64,000 bases of DNA from an uncultured Eubacteriales bacterium (GCA_949077035.1 CARUPR010000006.1:1-64000), one strand, 5' to 3'; positions 1-7,251 are shown, counted from the stretch's first letter. The notes: generated by a model not told the origin, from the sequence alone. Made by a program: numbers and translations.

Positions 1-50
1 AAAAACCGAAACTTTTACCCTCTGCCGTGCTTATAGGTGGAGGTTTTTAT

Positions 51-455
51 ATGCAAACTATCAAATATACATTTGCAGACGGAACAACAAGCACCGTCGA
101 GGTTACGGAAGATATATATTTGATACACTTGGAATTATTACAACAAGAAAAGCGCAACCATTGGAAAGAAACAAGGCGGCATACCTCGCTCTACTATTTT
201 ACCGATATGGGAATAGACTTTGAGGACACACGCACGGAAAGCCCGCTCGAACTTTACATACGGAAAGAGAATATCGCAAGCATACGCAAGGCAATGTTAT
301 GCCTTACGGACAAGCGGCGCGAACTCATACATAAAGCATTTTTCGAGGAAAAGACATTCCGCGCTATCGCAAGAGAAAAAGGGTTATCGAAATCGGCTAT
401 ATCGCAACAAATGAAAACGGTGTACAAGCATTTGCGGAAACATTTGGGGGCGTAG
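51..455 (+). CDS. sigma-70 region 4-like HTH protein of the mobile cassette
   Basis: Small protein of 134 residues. Its last ~55 residues read as a sigma region 4 / LuxR-like helix-turn-helix: a helix ending LTDKRREL, then KTFRAIAREKGLSKSAISQQ as the recognition bihelix. No region 2 is visible, so it is probably a stand-alone regulator rather than a full sigma factor; similar proteins are common in Firmicutes phages and conjugative elements. The ATG at 51 is chosen because ggagg lies 7-8 bases upstream, whereas an in-frame GTG at 27 has no site. It sits directly upstream of the 83-residue gene and the CRESS-like origin and shares their GC-richer composition. Function in replication or copy control is only inferred. 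Confidence 0.75.
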   Translation: MQTIKYTFADGTTSTVEVTEDIYLIHLELLQQEKRNHWKETRRHTSLYYFTDMGIDFEDTRTESPLELYIRKENIASIRKAMLCLTDKRRELIHKAFFEEKTFRAIAREKGLSKSAISQQMKTVYKHLRKHLGA

Positions 456-458
456 ACT

Positions 459-710
459 ATGGGAAAAGAATTGTATCAGGTCGTTGCGTATATCGCGTTA
501 CGCAATAAAGACGGCTCGTCTATGATAAACGTACCCTTATATGTCAAGGTGTCGGCAATGAACAAAAGCGGTATGACGGAAACGCAAGAAAGCGTTATGC
601 ACCGCATATCGACAATTATGATTAAACGCAACGAAAAGCAATTAAGCGATTATTTCGCAAACGCAACGGCAACGGGCGCGGGCGGCTTGCCGCCCGCGCG
701 TGGCGTATAG
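459..710 (+). CDS. hypothetical protein overlapping the CRESS-like origin
   Basis: 83-residue protein of unknown family, starting 3 bases after the previous gene and preceded by a ggggg Shine-Dalgarno stretch inside that gene's 3' end. The N-terminal part is predicted beta-rich (YQVVAYIALRNKDGSSMINVPLYVKV) and a helical middle follows. The last 13 residues (GAGGLPPARGV and neighbours) are encoded by the GC-rich hairpin at 676-699, and the TAG stop lies inside the origin loop at 708-710. Its tail is therefore probably shaped by the DNA structure rather than by protein function. It may be a small accessory replication or packaging protein; nothing in the sequence proves this. Confidence 0.6.
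   Translation: MGKELYQVVAYIALRNKDGSSMINVPLYVKVSAMNKSGMTETQESVMHRISTIMIKRNEKQLSDYFANATATGAGGLPPARGV
676..699. repeat. perfect 11-bp GC-only hairpin beside the origin
   Basis: GCGCGGGCGGC (676-686), two-base spacer TT, then its exact reverse complement (689-699). All 22 stem bases are G or C, striking beside AT-rich host DNA. It ends one base before the origin stem at 700 and is not followed by a T-run, so it is not a typical terminator. It may be part of the replication origin or a packaging or termination signal of the element. Confidence 0.85.
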
Positions 711-724
711 TATTACCACGCCAC
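700..724 (+). other. CRESS-DNA-type rolling-circle origin stem-loop with nonanucleotide TAGTATTAC
   Basis: Stem GTGGCGT (700-706) pairs perfectly with ACGCCAC (718-724). The 11-base loop ATAGTATTACC contains TAGTATTAC at 708-716, the conserved nonanucleotide of circoviruses and many other CRESS-DNA replicons (TAATATTAC in geminiviruses). By family knowledge the Rep nick would fall between T714 and A715. It is on the rep-sense strand, 57 bases before the rep start, in the arrangement of a type I circovirus-like genome. The pairing and the nonamer are read directly; activity as an origin is inferred. Confidence 0.9.
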
Positions 725-736
725 TATGTCATAGTG
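722..736. promoter_or_regulatory. palindrome CACTATG-T-CATAGTG between origin and rep
   Basis: Perfect 7-bp arms around one central T, partly overlapping the 3' arm of the origin stem. It could bind Rep or the upstream HTH protein and control rep transcription. A GGCGGC at 747-752 repeats the GGCGGC inside the GC hairpin (681-686) and could be an iteron-like Rep recognition element. Confidence 0.5.
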
Positions 737-780
737 TAACGTATTTGGCGGCAATTTTATTACATAAGGGAGTTTTTATT

Positions 781-1821
781 ATGGATGAAAACAAGGTTAA
801 AATAGATTTTTCGGTTACGGACGAAACGGACGAAAAGCCTAAAAAGAATAAGCAAGCGCGCGATTGGTGCTTTACCGTAAATAACCCCGTGCAATCCGAG
901 CAAGAATTTTTGGAATATCTTAAAACGGTATCGGATTTGCGGTATGCGGTATTCCAACGTGAACGCGCTCCCGAAACGGGAACGGAACATTATCAAGGGT
1001 ATTTTGAGTTCACACAACCGAAATGGTTTACCACTATTAAAAAATGCTTATCTAAAAAGACAATAGGCGTTGACGCGCATATAGAACAACGCCGCGCAAA
1101 ACGAACGCAAGCCCGCTTATACTGTATGGACGAGGAAACGCGAATTAGTCCTACATACTACGAATACGGCGAGTTCATAGAGGACGGCGAACGCACCGAT
1201 TTAACCGATATAATGCGCGATATAGAAAATGACATAAGTTTTTACGACCTTTCCAAAAAGCACGGCAACCGCTTTATTAGGGTAATGAAATGGGCGAAAG
1301 AATACAGACAAGCGTATTTGGAAAATAAATACAAACGGCAATTCCGTAAAATGCAGGTATATTATATTTACGGCTCTGCGGGTTGCGGAAAGACAAGTTA
1401 CGTTTTCGGTAAATACGGCTATGACGACGTGTATAGAACAACAAATTACGAGTTCGGCTGGATAGACGATTACAACGGCGAAAAAGTATTGTTTTTGGAC
1501 GAGTTCCGCAGTTCGTTCAAAATATCGGAAATATTGGACTACTTGGACGGACAGCCTATACGAATACACGGACGGCACTTTAACCGCGTGGCTTGTTATG
1601 ATACGGTTTACATTGTTTCTAATATACCGCTTACGGAGCAATACACAAAAATACAACAGTCCGAGCCTGCAACTTGGGCGGCGTTCTTACGGCGTATAAC
1701 GGCTGTATATAATTTCGACATAAGCAAAGATACGCCCGTAAACAAGCATACGGGCAAACCGATAGAAAAGACTATAACAACTTTAATACCGCTTGATGAT
1801 GACGGCGAAAGTCCGTTTTAG
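781..1821 (+). CDS. rep: circovirus-like replication initiator Rep (HUH endonuclease + SF3 helicase)
   Basis: 346-residue CRESS-type Rep. Endonuclease motif I is FTVNN (31-35, in a WCFTVNNP context very like circovirus Rep). Motif II is HYQGYFEF (H70, Q72) and motif III is YCMD with catalytic Tyr114. Helicase motifs are Walker A GSAGCGKT (198-205), Walker B VLFLDE (236-241), motif C IVSN (278-281) and an arginine finger FLRR near 302-305. It would nick TAGTATTAC in the origin just upstream and drive rolling-circle replication. The ATG at 781 is chosen for aaggga upstream; an earlier in-frame start would run through the origin. Odd point: the lysine usually three residues after the catalytic Tyr is Asp117. 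Bacterial plasmids and integrated elements with such Reps are known. No capsid gene is in view. Confidence 0.95.
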   Translation: MDENKVKIDFSVTDETDEKPKKNKQARDWCFTVNNPVQSEQEFLEYLKTVSDLRYAVFQRERAPETGTEHYQGYFEFTQPKWFTTIKKCLSKKTIGVDAHIEQRRAKRTQARLYCMDEETRISPTYYEYGEFIEDGERTDLTDIMRDIENDISFYDLSKKHGNRFIRVMKWAKEYRQAYLENKYKRQFRKMQVYYIYGSAGCGKTSYVFGKYGYDDVYRTTNYEFGWIDDYNGEKVLFLDEFRSSFKISEILDYLDGQPIRIHGRHFNRVACYDTVYIVSNIPLTEQYTKIQQSEPATWAAFLRRITAVYNFDISKDTPVNKHTGKPIEKTITTLIPLDDDGESPF

Positions 1822-1830
1822 CGGCTTGCT

Positions 1831-1851
1831 GGGTGGGTTCTCTTGGGTGGG
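1831..1851 (+). other. G-quadruplex motif after rep
   Basis: GGG-T-GGG-TTCTCTT-GGG-T-GGG, starting 9 bases after the rep stop. Four G3 runs with loops of 1, 7 and 1 bases meet the usual three-tetrad quadruplex rule; this is also a direct repeat of TGGGTGGG. Such a motif is rare in the AT-rich DNA of this window and may be a replication or transcript-stability element of the cassette. Confidence 0.6.
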
Positions 1852-1857
1852 CAATAG

Positions 1858-1890
1858 AAAAAGCACAAGGCATTTAACCTTGTGCTTTTT
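1858..1890 (+). terminator. rep terminator
   Basis: Perfect 13-bp stem AAAAAGCACAAGG / CCTTGTGCTTTTT around a 7-base loop, 36 bases after the rep stop. The T-run is part of the stem, so it may work on both strands. Confidence 0.85.
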
Positions 1891-2006
1891 CCTTACCTTT
1901 CGGAGATAAAACCCGCTATTCCGTTTACAAATAGATATTTCGGGTTCAATCTCTGTCGTTTCTGGTGCACCAATTAAATAGCACTAAGTTTGGTGCTATT
2001 TTTTTG
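1891..2006 (+). other. right boundary zone of the foreign cassette, ending in a second terminator
   Basis: Composition falls from the rep-like level to the host AT-rich level across this stretch. It contains a string resembling a tRNA 3' end (GGGTTCAATC near 1942 and GTGCACCA near 1965), but the T-arm to CCA spacing is wrong for a tRNA. It ends in a good hairpin, AATAGCAC (1977-1984) / GTGCTATT (1993-2000), followed by T-run. The integration junction probably lies here; the exact point cannot be read without an empty-site comparison. Confidence 0.45.
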
Positions 2007-2073
2007 TGATATTTTAAGACCTTTTTTTATTTGTAAATAAATTATAATTAATTAAATTTTTGCTTAAAAGCTA

Positions 2074-2102
2074 TTGACAATATTTATTTATCATGATAAA
2101 AT
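2074..2102 (+). promoter_or_regulatory. promoter for the 105-residue coiled-coil gene
   Basis: TTGACA at 2074-2079 and TAAAAT at 2097-2102, spacer 17. It is the first host-type promoter after the foreign cassette. Confidence 0.6.
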
Positions 2103-2120
2103 TTTTGTATGGAGTTTAAT

Positions 2121-2438
2121 ATGAATATTTTTAAAAGAAAGGCAAAAAAATCAGAAAAAGTTGTAGAAAAAGTTATCGATGAAAATTCTACAGAATATAA
2201 AGTTCAATGCCTTAAAAATAAAATTAAAAATTTAGAAGAAAGATGTTCAGGTTTAAGAAGAGCTCAAACTGAATTTTATAATGATATAACTTCTAATAGA
2301 TTGGTTAATTATTCATTCAGTTTTATAGACCGAAGCAATGCTGAAATTAATAGATGTGAAGAAGAAATAAGAGAAATACGAAATCAAATTATAGTACTTG
2401 AAAACCAACAAGAAATTGAAGAAAATTCAATGATATAA
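2121..2438 (+). CDS. hypothetical small coiled-coil protein
   Basis: 105-residue, highly charged protein. Residues ~1-25 are Lys-rich (MNIFKRKAKKSEK), and most of the rest (KNKIKNLEERCSG onwards and EEIREIRNQIIVLEN near the end) has heptad-like hydrophobic spacing, suggesting one or two long helices. The ATG at 2121 is preferred over the in-frame ATG at 2109, because the GGAG of that first codon region is the ribosome site for the second. It has its own promoter and terminator, so it is monocistronic. Composition is host-like, unlike the rep cassette just upstream. Function unknown. Confidence 0.65.
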   Translation: MNIFKRKAKKSEKVVEKVIDENSTEYKVQCLKNKIKNLEERCSGLRRAQTEFYNDITSNRLVNYSFSFIDRSNAEINRCEEEIREIRNQIIVLENQQEIEENSMI

Positions 2439-2456
2439 ATTATCAAATAAATAAAC

Positions 2457-2499
2457 AACTTATGATATAATTAGGATATGTCATAAGTTGTCATTTTTT
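2457..2499 (+). terminator. terminator
   Basis: CAACTTATGA (2457-2466) pairs with TCATAAGTTG (2482-2491), followed by TCATTTTTT. It ends the coiled-coil gene. Confidence 0.75.
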
Positions 2500-2533
2500 A
2501 TAAAAAAACCACGAAAAAATCTTTAAATTTATT

Positions 2534-2561
2534 TTGATAATTTTTATATTTATGATATAAT
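2534..2561 (+). promoter_or_regulatory. promoter of lipoprotein gene
   Basis: TTGATA (2534-2539) and TATAAT (2556-2561), spacer 16, with AGGAGAGG just before the start codon. Confidence 0.65.
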
Positions 2562-2584
2562 ATAAACATTAGGAGAGGTCATTA

Positions 2585-3034
2585 ATGAAAAAGTTATCAA
2601 AAATTTTAGTTTTAGTATTTGTTGTAATATGTTTGCCATTACTTATATCTTGTGGGAAAAATTCAACTAGCGATGAAAATAAGAAACAAAATTATTCAAT
2701 AACTTTTGATTTTAAAAGTGAGTTTGGCAGTTTAAGTGCGCCAAAATTTCAAGACGATAAATATGTAATTTCATTTGAAGATACTGATGATATCAATGTT
2801 GCATATATTGATTCACATGGCGTAGATATTTTAAAACCTATTGCTAAAAATACCAATTTAGTTTTTACCATATATATTTCAATTTTTTCTTCAAATATTG
2901 ATATAAAAATAAATGATAATGTAATTGATTATTCAATATCTGAGCAAGGTGATTATCAAGTTTTGGATTTTACATATAAAGTTGATAACAATATTAAATT
3001 TAGCATGAATGGAATTTTTGAAATGATGTTTTAA
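2585..3034 (+). CDS. hypothetical lipoprotein
   Basis: 149 residues. The N-terminus is a lipoprotein signal peptide: MKK, then a hydrophobic run and the lipobox LISC-G, with Cys at about position 23 as the expected acylation site. A short Ser/Asn/Lys linker follows. The remaining ~110 residues look beta-rich with alternating hydrophobics (YSITFDF, YVISFED, NIDIKIND, YQVLDFTYKV), as in a small surface-exposed beta domain. It is flanked by its own promoter and terminator. No family recognised; it is probably anchored to the outer face of the cytoplasmic membrane. Confidence 0.75.
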   Translation: MKKLSKILVLVFVVICLPLLISCGKNSTSDENKKQNYSITFDFKSEFGSLSAPKFQDDKYVISFEDTDDINVAYIDSHGVDILKPIAKNTNLVFTIYISIFSSNIDIKINDNVIDYSISEQGDYQVLDFTYKVDNNIKFSMNGIFEMMF

Positions 3035-3060
3035 AAATTTAATTTAAATATTTAAATAAT

Positions 3061-3088
3061 CTCTATCATTTGATAGAGGTTTTTTATT
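3061..3088 (+). terminator. terminator
   Basis: CTCTATCA / TGATAGAG stem with 2-base spacer (3061-3078), then GGTTTTTT. It ends the lipoprotein transcript. Confidence 0.8.
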
Positions 3089-3096
3089 ATTTTGTT

Positions 3097-3124
3097 TTGA
3101 CAAGTAAAAGAAATATGTTATAAT
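3097..3124 (+). promoter_or_regulatory. asnS promoter
   Basis: Consensus TTGACA (3097-3102) and TATAAT (3119-3124), spacer 16. The leader before asnS is only about 50 bases, with no T-box. Confidence 0.75.
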
Positions 3125-3182
3125 AGTATGTAAAAGCTTAAAAAGAAATAAATTAAGTTAATTTATTTTATAAGGAGAAATT

Positions 3183-4565
3183 ATGATTAAAGAAGATATT
3201 AAATCAATTTATGATAAACTTGCAAGTTTTGCAGAAAAAGAAATTGTTGTTGCAGGTTGGGTAAAAAGCTGCAGAACCAACGGAAAGTTTGGTTTTATTG
3301 AACTTACTGACGGCACTTGCTTTAAAAGTTTGCAAATTTTTTTTGACAAAGATAAAATATCAAATTTTGACATTATTGAAAAGTTGAATACCGGTTCTTC
3401 AATAATGTGTAAGGGCTTATTGGTTTTGACACCTGAAAATAAGCAGCCATTTGAATTGCAGGCTATAGAAATTAATATCATTAATGCAACTGATAATGAA
3501 TATCCTTTGCAAAAGAAAAGACATTCGCTTGAATTTTTGAGAGAGATTGCATATTTAAGACCAAGGGCTAATTTATTTAATGCAGTTTTTAGGGTGAGAA
3601 GCAAGCTTGCATTTATTTTACATGAATTTTTTGAGCAAAAGGGTTTTGTTCATGTTCATACACCTTTATTGACTTCATCCGATTGTGAAGGTGGAAGTGA
3701 CCTATTTAGAGTTACAACACAAAATATTTATGATGAAAATAAACAATTTAAGCCAGAAGATGAATTGTTTGGTAAAAAAGTTTATTTAAGTCCAACAGGA
3801 CAGCTTGAAGGTGAAGCTTGTGCATTTGCATTTGGTAAGATTTATACCTTTGGGCCATCATTTAGAGCAGAAAATAGCAATACAACACGTCACGTAAATG
3901 AGTTTTGGCATCTTGAACCTGAAGTTTGCTTTATGGATTTAGATGGCTTGATGGACCTTGAAGAAGAAATGATGAAGTTTATCATGACCAAAATTCTTGA
4001 AAGATGTCCAGATGAAATGAAATTCTTTAATGATTTTGTAGATAAAGGATTGCTAGAAAGACTTGAAAATGTTATTCATAGTGAATTTGGAAAAATCACT
4101 TATACTGAAGCAATTGAAATCTTAAAGAAAAATAATGATAAATTTGATTTCCCTGTTGAATGGGGAAGTGATATCCAAACAGAGCACGAAAGATATCTGT
4201 CAGAAGTGATATTTAAAAGACCAGTTTTTGTCACCGATTATCCAAAAGAAATTAAAGCATTTTATATGAAACAAAATGAAGATGGAAAGACTGTCAGAGC
4301 GTGCGATTTGCTTTTCCCTGGAATAGGTGAGGTTACTGGCGGTAGTGAAAGAGAAACAGATTATCAAAAATTATTAAGTCATATGAATAAATTAAACCTT
4401 AAAGAAGAAGATTATTGGTGGTATTTAAATTTGCGTAAGTTTGGTTCTGTTGAACATAGTGGTTTTGGGCTTGGTTTTGAAAGAATACTTATGTATATAA
4501 CAGGTGTATCAAATATACGAGATGTCATTTTATTCCCAAGAACTCCAAATAATTGCGAATTTTAA
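3183..4565 (+). CDS. asnS: asparaginyl-tRNA synthetase
   Basis: Class IIb synthetase charging tRNA-Asn in the cytoplasm; 460 residues, normal for the family. An N-terminal OB-fold anticodon-binding domain (VVAGWVKSCRTNGKFGFIEL) is followed by the class II core. Motif 2 region reads GPSFRAENSNTTRHVNEFWH, and motif 3 is GFGLGFERILMYITG with the typical ending VILFPRTP. The SNTTRH and FWHLEPE signatures favour Asn over Asp or Lys synthetases. AAGGAG is 6 bases before the ATG. It is monocistronic, with its own promoter, and converges on an RluA-type gene across a shared terminator. Confidence 0.97.
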   Translation: MIKEDIKSIYDKLASFAEKEIVVAGWVKSCRTNGKFGFIELTDGTCFKSLQIFFDKDKISNFDIIEKLNTGSSIMCKGLLVLTPENKQPFELQAIEINIINATDNEYPLQKKRHSLEFLREIAYLRPRANLFNAVFRVRSKLAFILHEFFEQKGFVHVHTPLLTSSDCEGGSDLFRVTTQNIYDENKQFKPEDELFGKKVYLSPTGQLEGEACAFAFGKIYTFGPSFRAENSNTTRHVNEFWHLEPEVCFMDLDGLMDLEEEMMKFIMTKILERCPDEMKFFNDFVDKGLLERLENVIHSEFGKITYTEAIEILKKNNDKFDFPVEWGSDIQTEHERYLSEVIFKRPVFVTDYPKEIKAFYMKQNEDGKTVRACDLLFPGIGEVTGGSERETDYQKLLSHMNKLNLKEEDYWWYLNLRKFGSVEHSGFGLGFERILMYITGVSNIRDVILFPRTPNNCEF

Positions 4566-4663
4566 TTTTATTTTGTTTTTTATGAAAGTGAATCTTAATC
4601 AAAAATAAATTTTAAAGTGGCAAATGATAAACTGCAAGATTATAATTTATATTCTTTAATAGT

Positions 4664-4692
4664 AAAAAACTATCTTTTTAGATAGTTTTTTT
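4664..4692. terminator. bidirectional terminator between asnS and the pseudouridine synthase
   Basis: AAAAAACTATC / GATAGTTTTTT around a 6-base loop. A-run on one side and T-run on the other serve both convergent genes. Confidence 0.8.
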
Positions 4693-4785
4693 TGATAGAA
4701 TAATATAGGTGAATATTTTTATAAAAGTTGAAGTTAGAATTTTTTCAAGAAATCTGATGTGAAAAAATTGTATAATCCTTTGGAT

Positions 4786-5661
4786 TCAATCTAAGTTGTA
4801 ACAAGTTAATATATTTTTAAAATCTTCAGGAAAGTCAACTTCAAAATATTTATCTTCTTTATCAATATAATGATAAAAACTTATTTCTTTGCATATCAAG
4901 GCGGTGTGGTCAATTTCATTGCTTTTTTGACCATATAGACTATCTCCAATGAGAGGATGACCGATAGAGGAAAGGTGAACTCTTATTTGGTGTGTCCTGC
5001 CATGAATAAGCTTTAGCTTTATAAGCGAATAAGAATGGTTGTAACTGATAGGATAAACATAAGTTATAGCATCTTGACCATCGTTTGCTATTATTCTTTT
5101 TTGCTCATTAATGCCATTGTTTGTTATTGTTTTGATTTTGCTGTCAATTATCATCTCTTTTTCAATTTTACCTTGGCATATTGCGAAATATGTTTTATCG
5201 ATGTCTTTAATTTTATTTTGAGAAATGCTGTCTTTTGCAACAATAATTATACCAGCTGTATCTTTATCAAGTCTATTTAATATTCTTAAAACAAAATTAG
5301 GGTTTTTATCTTTCATATAAAAACAAATTCCGCCTGCAAGGTTTTTTGTATAATGTCTTCTATTAGGCATGCAGGAAATTCCGCTTAGTTTGTTGATTAG
5401 TAGGTAGTTTTCATCTTCAAATACAATATCTAGTGGTAGTCTGCATTGCATAATAGTGGTTTTTTGGTTTGGGCTGTCGTTTAATTTTAAATTATCGCCA
5501 TTTTTAAGAGGTTTTCTTATATTTACTATTTCATCATTTATCACAAAATTTCCCCAAGTTTTTCTGAGGTTTTTGATATAATTTTCTGAAAATCCTTCAT
5601 CTTTTAAAAAGTAATATATTGATGAATAGTCTTTATAGATATGAAATTCTTGAAAGTTCAT
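4786..5661 (-). CDS. RluA-family RNA pseudouridine synthase
   Basis: 291 residues. The N-terminal ~70 residues resemble a short S4-like RNA-binding domain (YIKNLRKTWGNFVINDEIV). The catalytic domain follows with the RluA signature around RILNRLDKDTAGIIIVAKD; the Asp of RLDKDT is the expected nucleophile. GRTHQIRVHLSSIGHPLIGD is the conserved closing motif. It isomerises uridine to pseudouridine in rRNA or tRNA; the exact target site (RluC, RluD or RluA type) cannot be assigned. Transcribed divergently from the pheST T-box leader. Confidence 0.93.
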   Translation of the reverse strand: MNFQEFHIYKDYSSIYYFLKDEGFSENYIKNLRKTWGNFVINDEIVNIRKPLKNGDNLKLNDSPNQKTTIMQCRLPLDIVFEDENYLLINKLSGISCMPNRRHYTKNLAGGICFYMKDKNPNFVLRILNRLDKDTAGIIIVAKDSISQNKIKDIDKTYFAICQGKIEKEMIIDSKIKTITNNGINEQKRIIANDGQDAITYVYPISYNHSYSLIKLKLIHGRTHQIRVHLSSIGHPLIGDSLYGQKSNEIDHTALICKEISFYHYIDKEDKYFEVDFPEDFKNILTCYNLD

Positions 5662-5712
5662 AGAGTTATTATAGCAGAAAAGTTTTAAAACTCAAAATAT
5701 TATTAAAATTGC

Positions 5713-5741
5713 TTGACAATATTTTATGTAGTTTATATAAT
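5713..5741 (+). promoter_or_regulatory. pheST promoter
   Basis: TTGACA (5713-5718) and TATAAT (5736-5741), spacer 17. Transcription would start near 5748, at the head of the T-box leader. Confidence 0.8.
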
Positions 5742-5747
5742 GTAATT

Positions 5748-6014
5748 TATATAAAAGCGATGATAAAAGATTAGTAACAAGATTGTTTTTTCTCAGAGAG
5801 CCTGCTGCTTGCTGAAATGTGGGTGTAAAAATGCTTGCGAATTCACTTTTTAGCTGTGAAGATGAAAGATTGTTGATATTGTTGAAATAATTGATTAGTT
5901 TTTGCCGTATTTCTGCGTAAAGGAAATAAAATAAGAACAAGAAATTCTTGTTGAATTTAGGTGGTACCACGAAAAAGTCTTCTTTCGTCCTAATGCGAAG
6001 AGGACTTTTTTCTC
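5748..6014 (+). promoter_or_regulatory. T-box riboswitch controlling pheST (specifier TTC, Phe)
   Basis: About 265-base leader ending in the invariant T-box sequence AGGTGGTACCACG at 5959-5971. A GAATTCAC segment provides the specifier codon TTC at 5842-5844, fitting Phe. The competing terminator is at 5972-6011: AAAAAGTCTTCTTTCG pairs with CGAAGAGGACTTTTT. Uncharged tRNA-Phe would stabilise the antiterminator and allow pheS-pheT transcription. The Phe assignment agrees with the downstream genes. Confidence 0.93.
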
Positions 6015-6121
6015 TTATTAAAACAGATTGATTTTTATTTATAAATCTAAACAACAAAGAAATAAGAGTTTGAAAATAAGAGTTTGAAAATAAGATGAAA
6101 AATAAAAAAAATGGAGGAATA

Positions 6122-7150
6122 ATGTTGTTAGAAGAGCTTGTAAATTTAAAAAACGAAACTTTGAATGAGATTGAAAAGGTCGAATATGAATCTAAAAAAG
6201 ATTTGCAAGAAATTAGGGTAAAAGTTTTTGGTAAAAATGGAATACTTACTGCTATGTCTAAAGGGATGAAAGATGTTGAGCCTCAAGATAGACCAAAAGT
6301 TGGTGCATTGATAAATGAGGTGAGAAATTCAATTGAGCAAAGCCTTGTTGAGAAAGAAAATGAGTTTAAAGCCAAGGAATTAAATGAAAAACTTGAAAAT
6401 GAAAAGATTGATATCACTGAACCTTCTAAAGGCAGCTTAAAAGGTGCATTTCATCCAATTTCTGATGTAATTGATAGGATGATTGATATCTGTGTAAAGA
6501 TGGGTTTTTCGGTGGTTGAAGGCCCTGAAATTGAGAGTGACTATTACAATTTTGAAGCGATGAATATTCCTAAAAATCATCCATCTCGAGATATGCAAGA
6601 TACCTTCTTTATAAATGATAATATATTGCTTCGTTCTCAGACTTCGGCAGTTCAAGCTCGTGAAATGGAGATTCAAAAGCCACCATTTAAAATAATTTGT
6701 CCCGGCAAAACTTATAGAAATGATAGCGATTCTACTCATAGCCCAATCTTTCATCAGCTTGAAGGATTGGTGATTGATGAAAATGTGTCTATGGCCGACC
6801 TCAAGTCGATGTTGATGACTTTGATGAAACGTTTGTTTGGTGAGGATACAACAATTAGATTCAGACCTTCTTTCTTTCCTTTTACTGAGCCTAGTATTGA
6901 GGTTGATGTATCATGTCCAACCTGTCATGGTAAAGGTTGCAACCTTTGCAAAGGCACTGGAATGTTGGAGCTGTTAGGTGCTGGAATTGTAAATCCAAAG
7001 GTTTTGGAAATGAGTGGCATTGACAGCAAGAAATATCGTGGATTTGCTTTCGGCTTTGGCCTTGATAGAACTGCGATGATTTTGAATAGTATTGGAAACA
7101 TCAAATATTTATATAAAAATGATATAAGATTTTTAGAGCAAATGAAATAG
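6122..7150 (+). CDS. pheS: phenylalanyl-tRNA synthetase alpha subunit
   Basis: 342 residues. It supplies the catalytic class II core of the alpha2-beta2 PheRS. The N-terminal ~85 residues form the charged coiled-coil arm that contacts tRNA. Core motifs include HPISDVIDRM, NHPSRDMQDTFF, the motif 2 stretch KIICPGKTYRNDSDSTHSP and the motif 3 region GFAFGFGLDRTAMI. The insert CPTCHGKGCNLCKGTG is a four-Cys group found in many Firmicutes PheS. The ATG at 6122 is chosen because GGAGG lies just before it; an upstream in-frame ATG at 6095 would put that site inside the coding region. It is under T-box control, with pheT 101 bases downstream. Confidence 0.97.
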   Translation: MLLEELVNLKNETLNEIEKVEYESKKDLQEIRVKVFGKNGILTAMSKGMKDVEPQDRPKVGALINEVRNSIEQSLVEKENEFKAKELNEKLENEKIDITEPSKGSLKGAFHPISDVIDRMIDICVKMGFSVVEGPEIESDYYNFEAMNIPKNHPSRDMQDTFFINDNILLRSQTSAVQAREMEIQKPPFKIICPGKTYRNDSDSTHSPIFHQLEGLVIDENVSMADLKSMLMTLMKRLFGEDTTIRFRPSFFPFTEPSIEVDVSCPTCHGKGCNLCKGTGMLELLGAGIVNPKVLEMSGIDSKKYRGFAFGFGLDRTAMILNSIGNIKYLYKNDIRFLEQMK

Positions 7151-7251
7151 ATTTTTTGTAAAAATGAAATAAATCTTTTTTAAAAAATGAAATTCATATA
7201 AAAAAATTGTAATTAATTTTATTTAATAATAAAAAAAGTTGAGGATAAAAA

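Noticed and set aside
1201..1656. 151-codon open frame on the - strand inside rep
   Set aside because: Shadow of a strongly conserved coding sequence in the other strand; no ribosome site, odd composition.
1941..1972. tRNA or tmRNA 3' end (GGGTTCAATC ... GTGCACCA) followed by a terminator
   Set aside because: There are 5 extra bases between the T-loop and CCA, the G53-C61 pair is missing and no D or anticodon arm precedes. Kept only as part of the boundary zone.
5692..6057. open reading frame on the - strand across the T-box
   Set aside because: It is the complement of a well-supported riboswitch, without a ribosome site or protein-like sequence.
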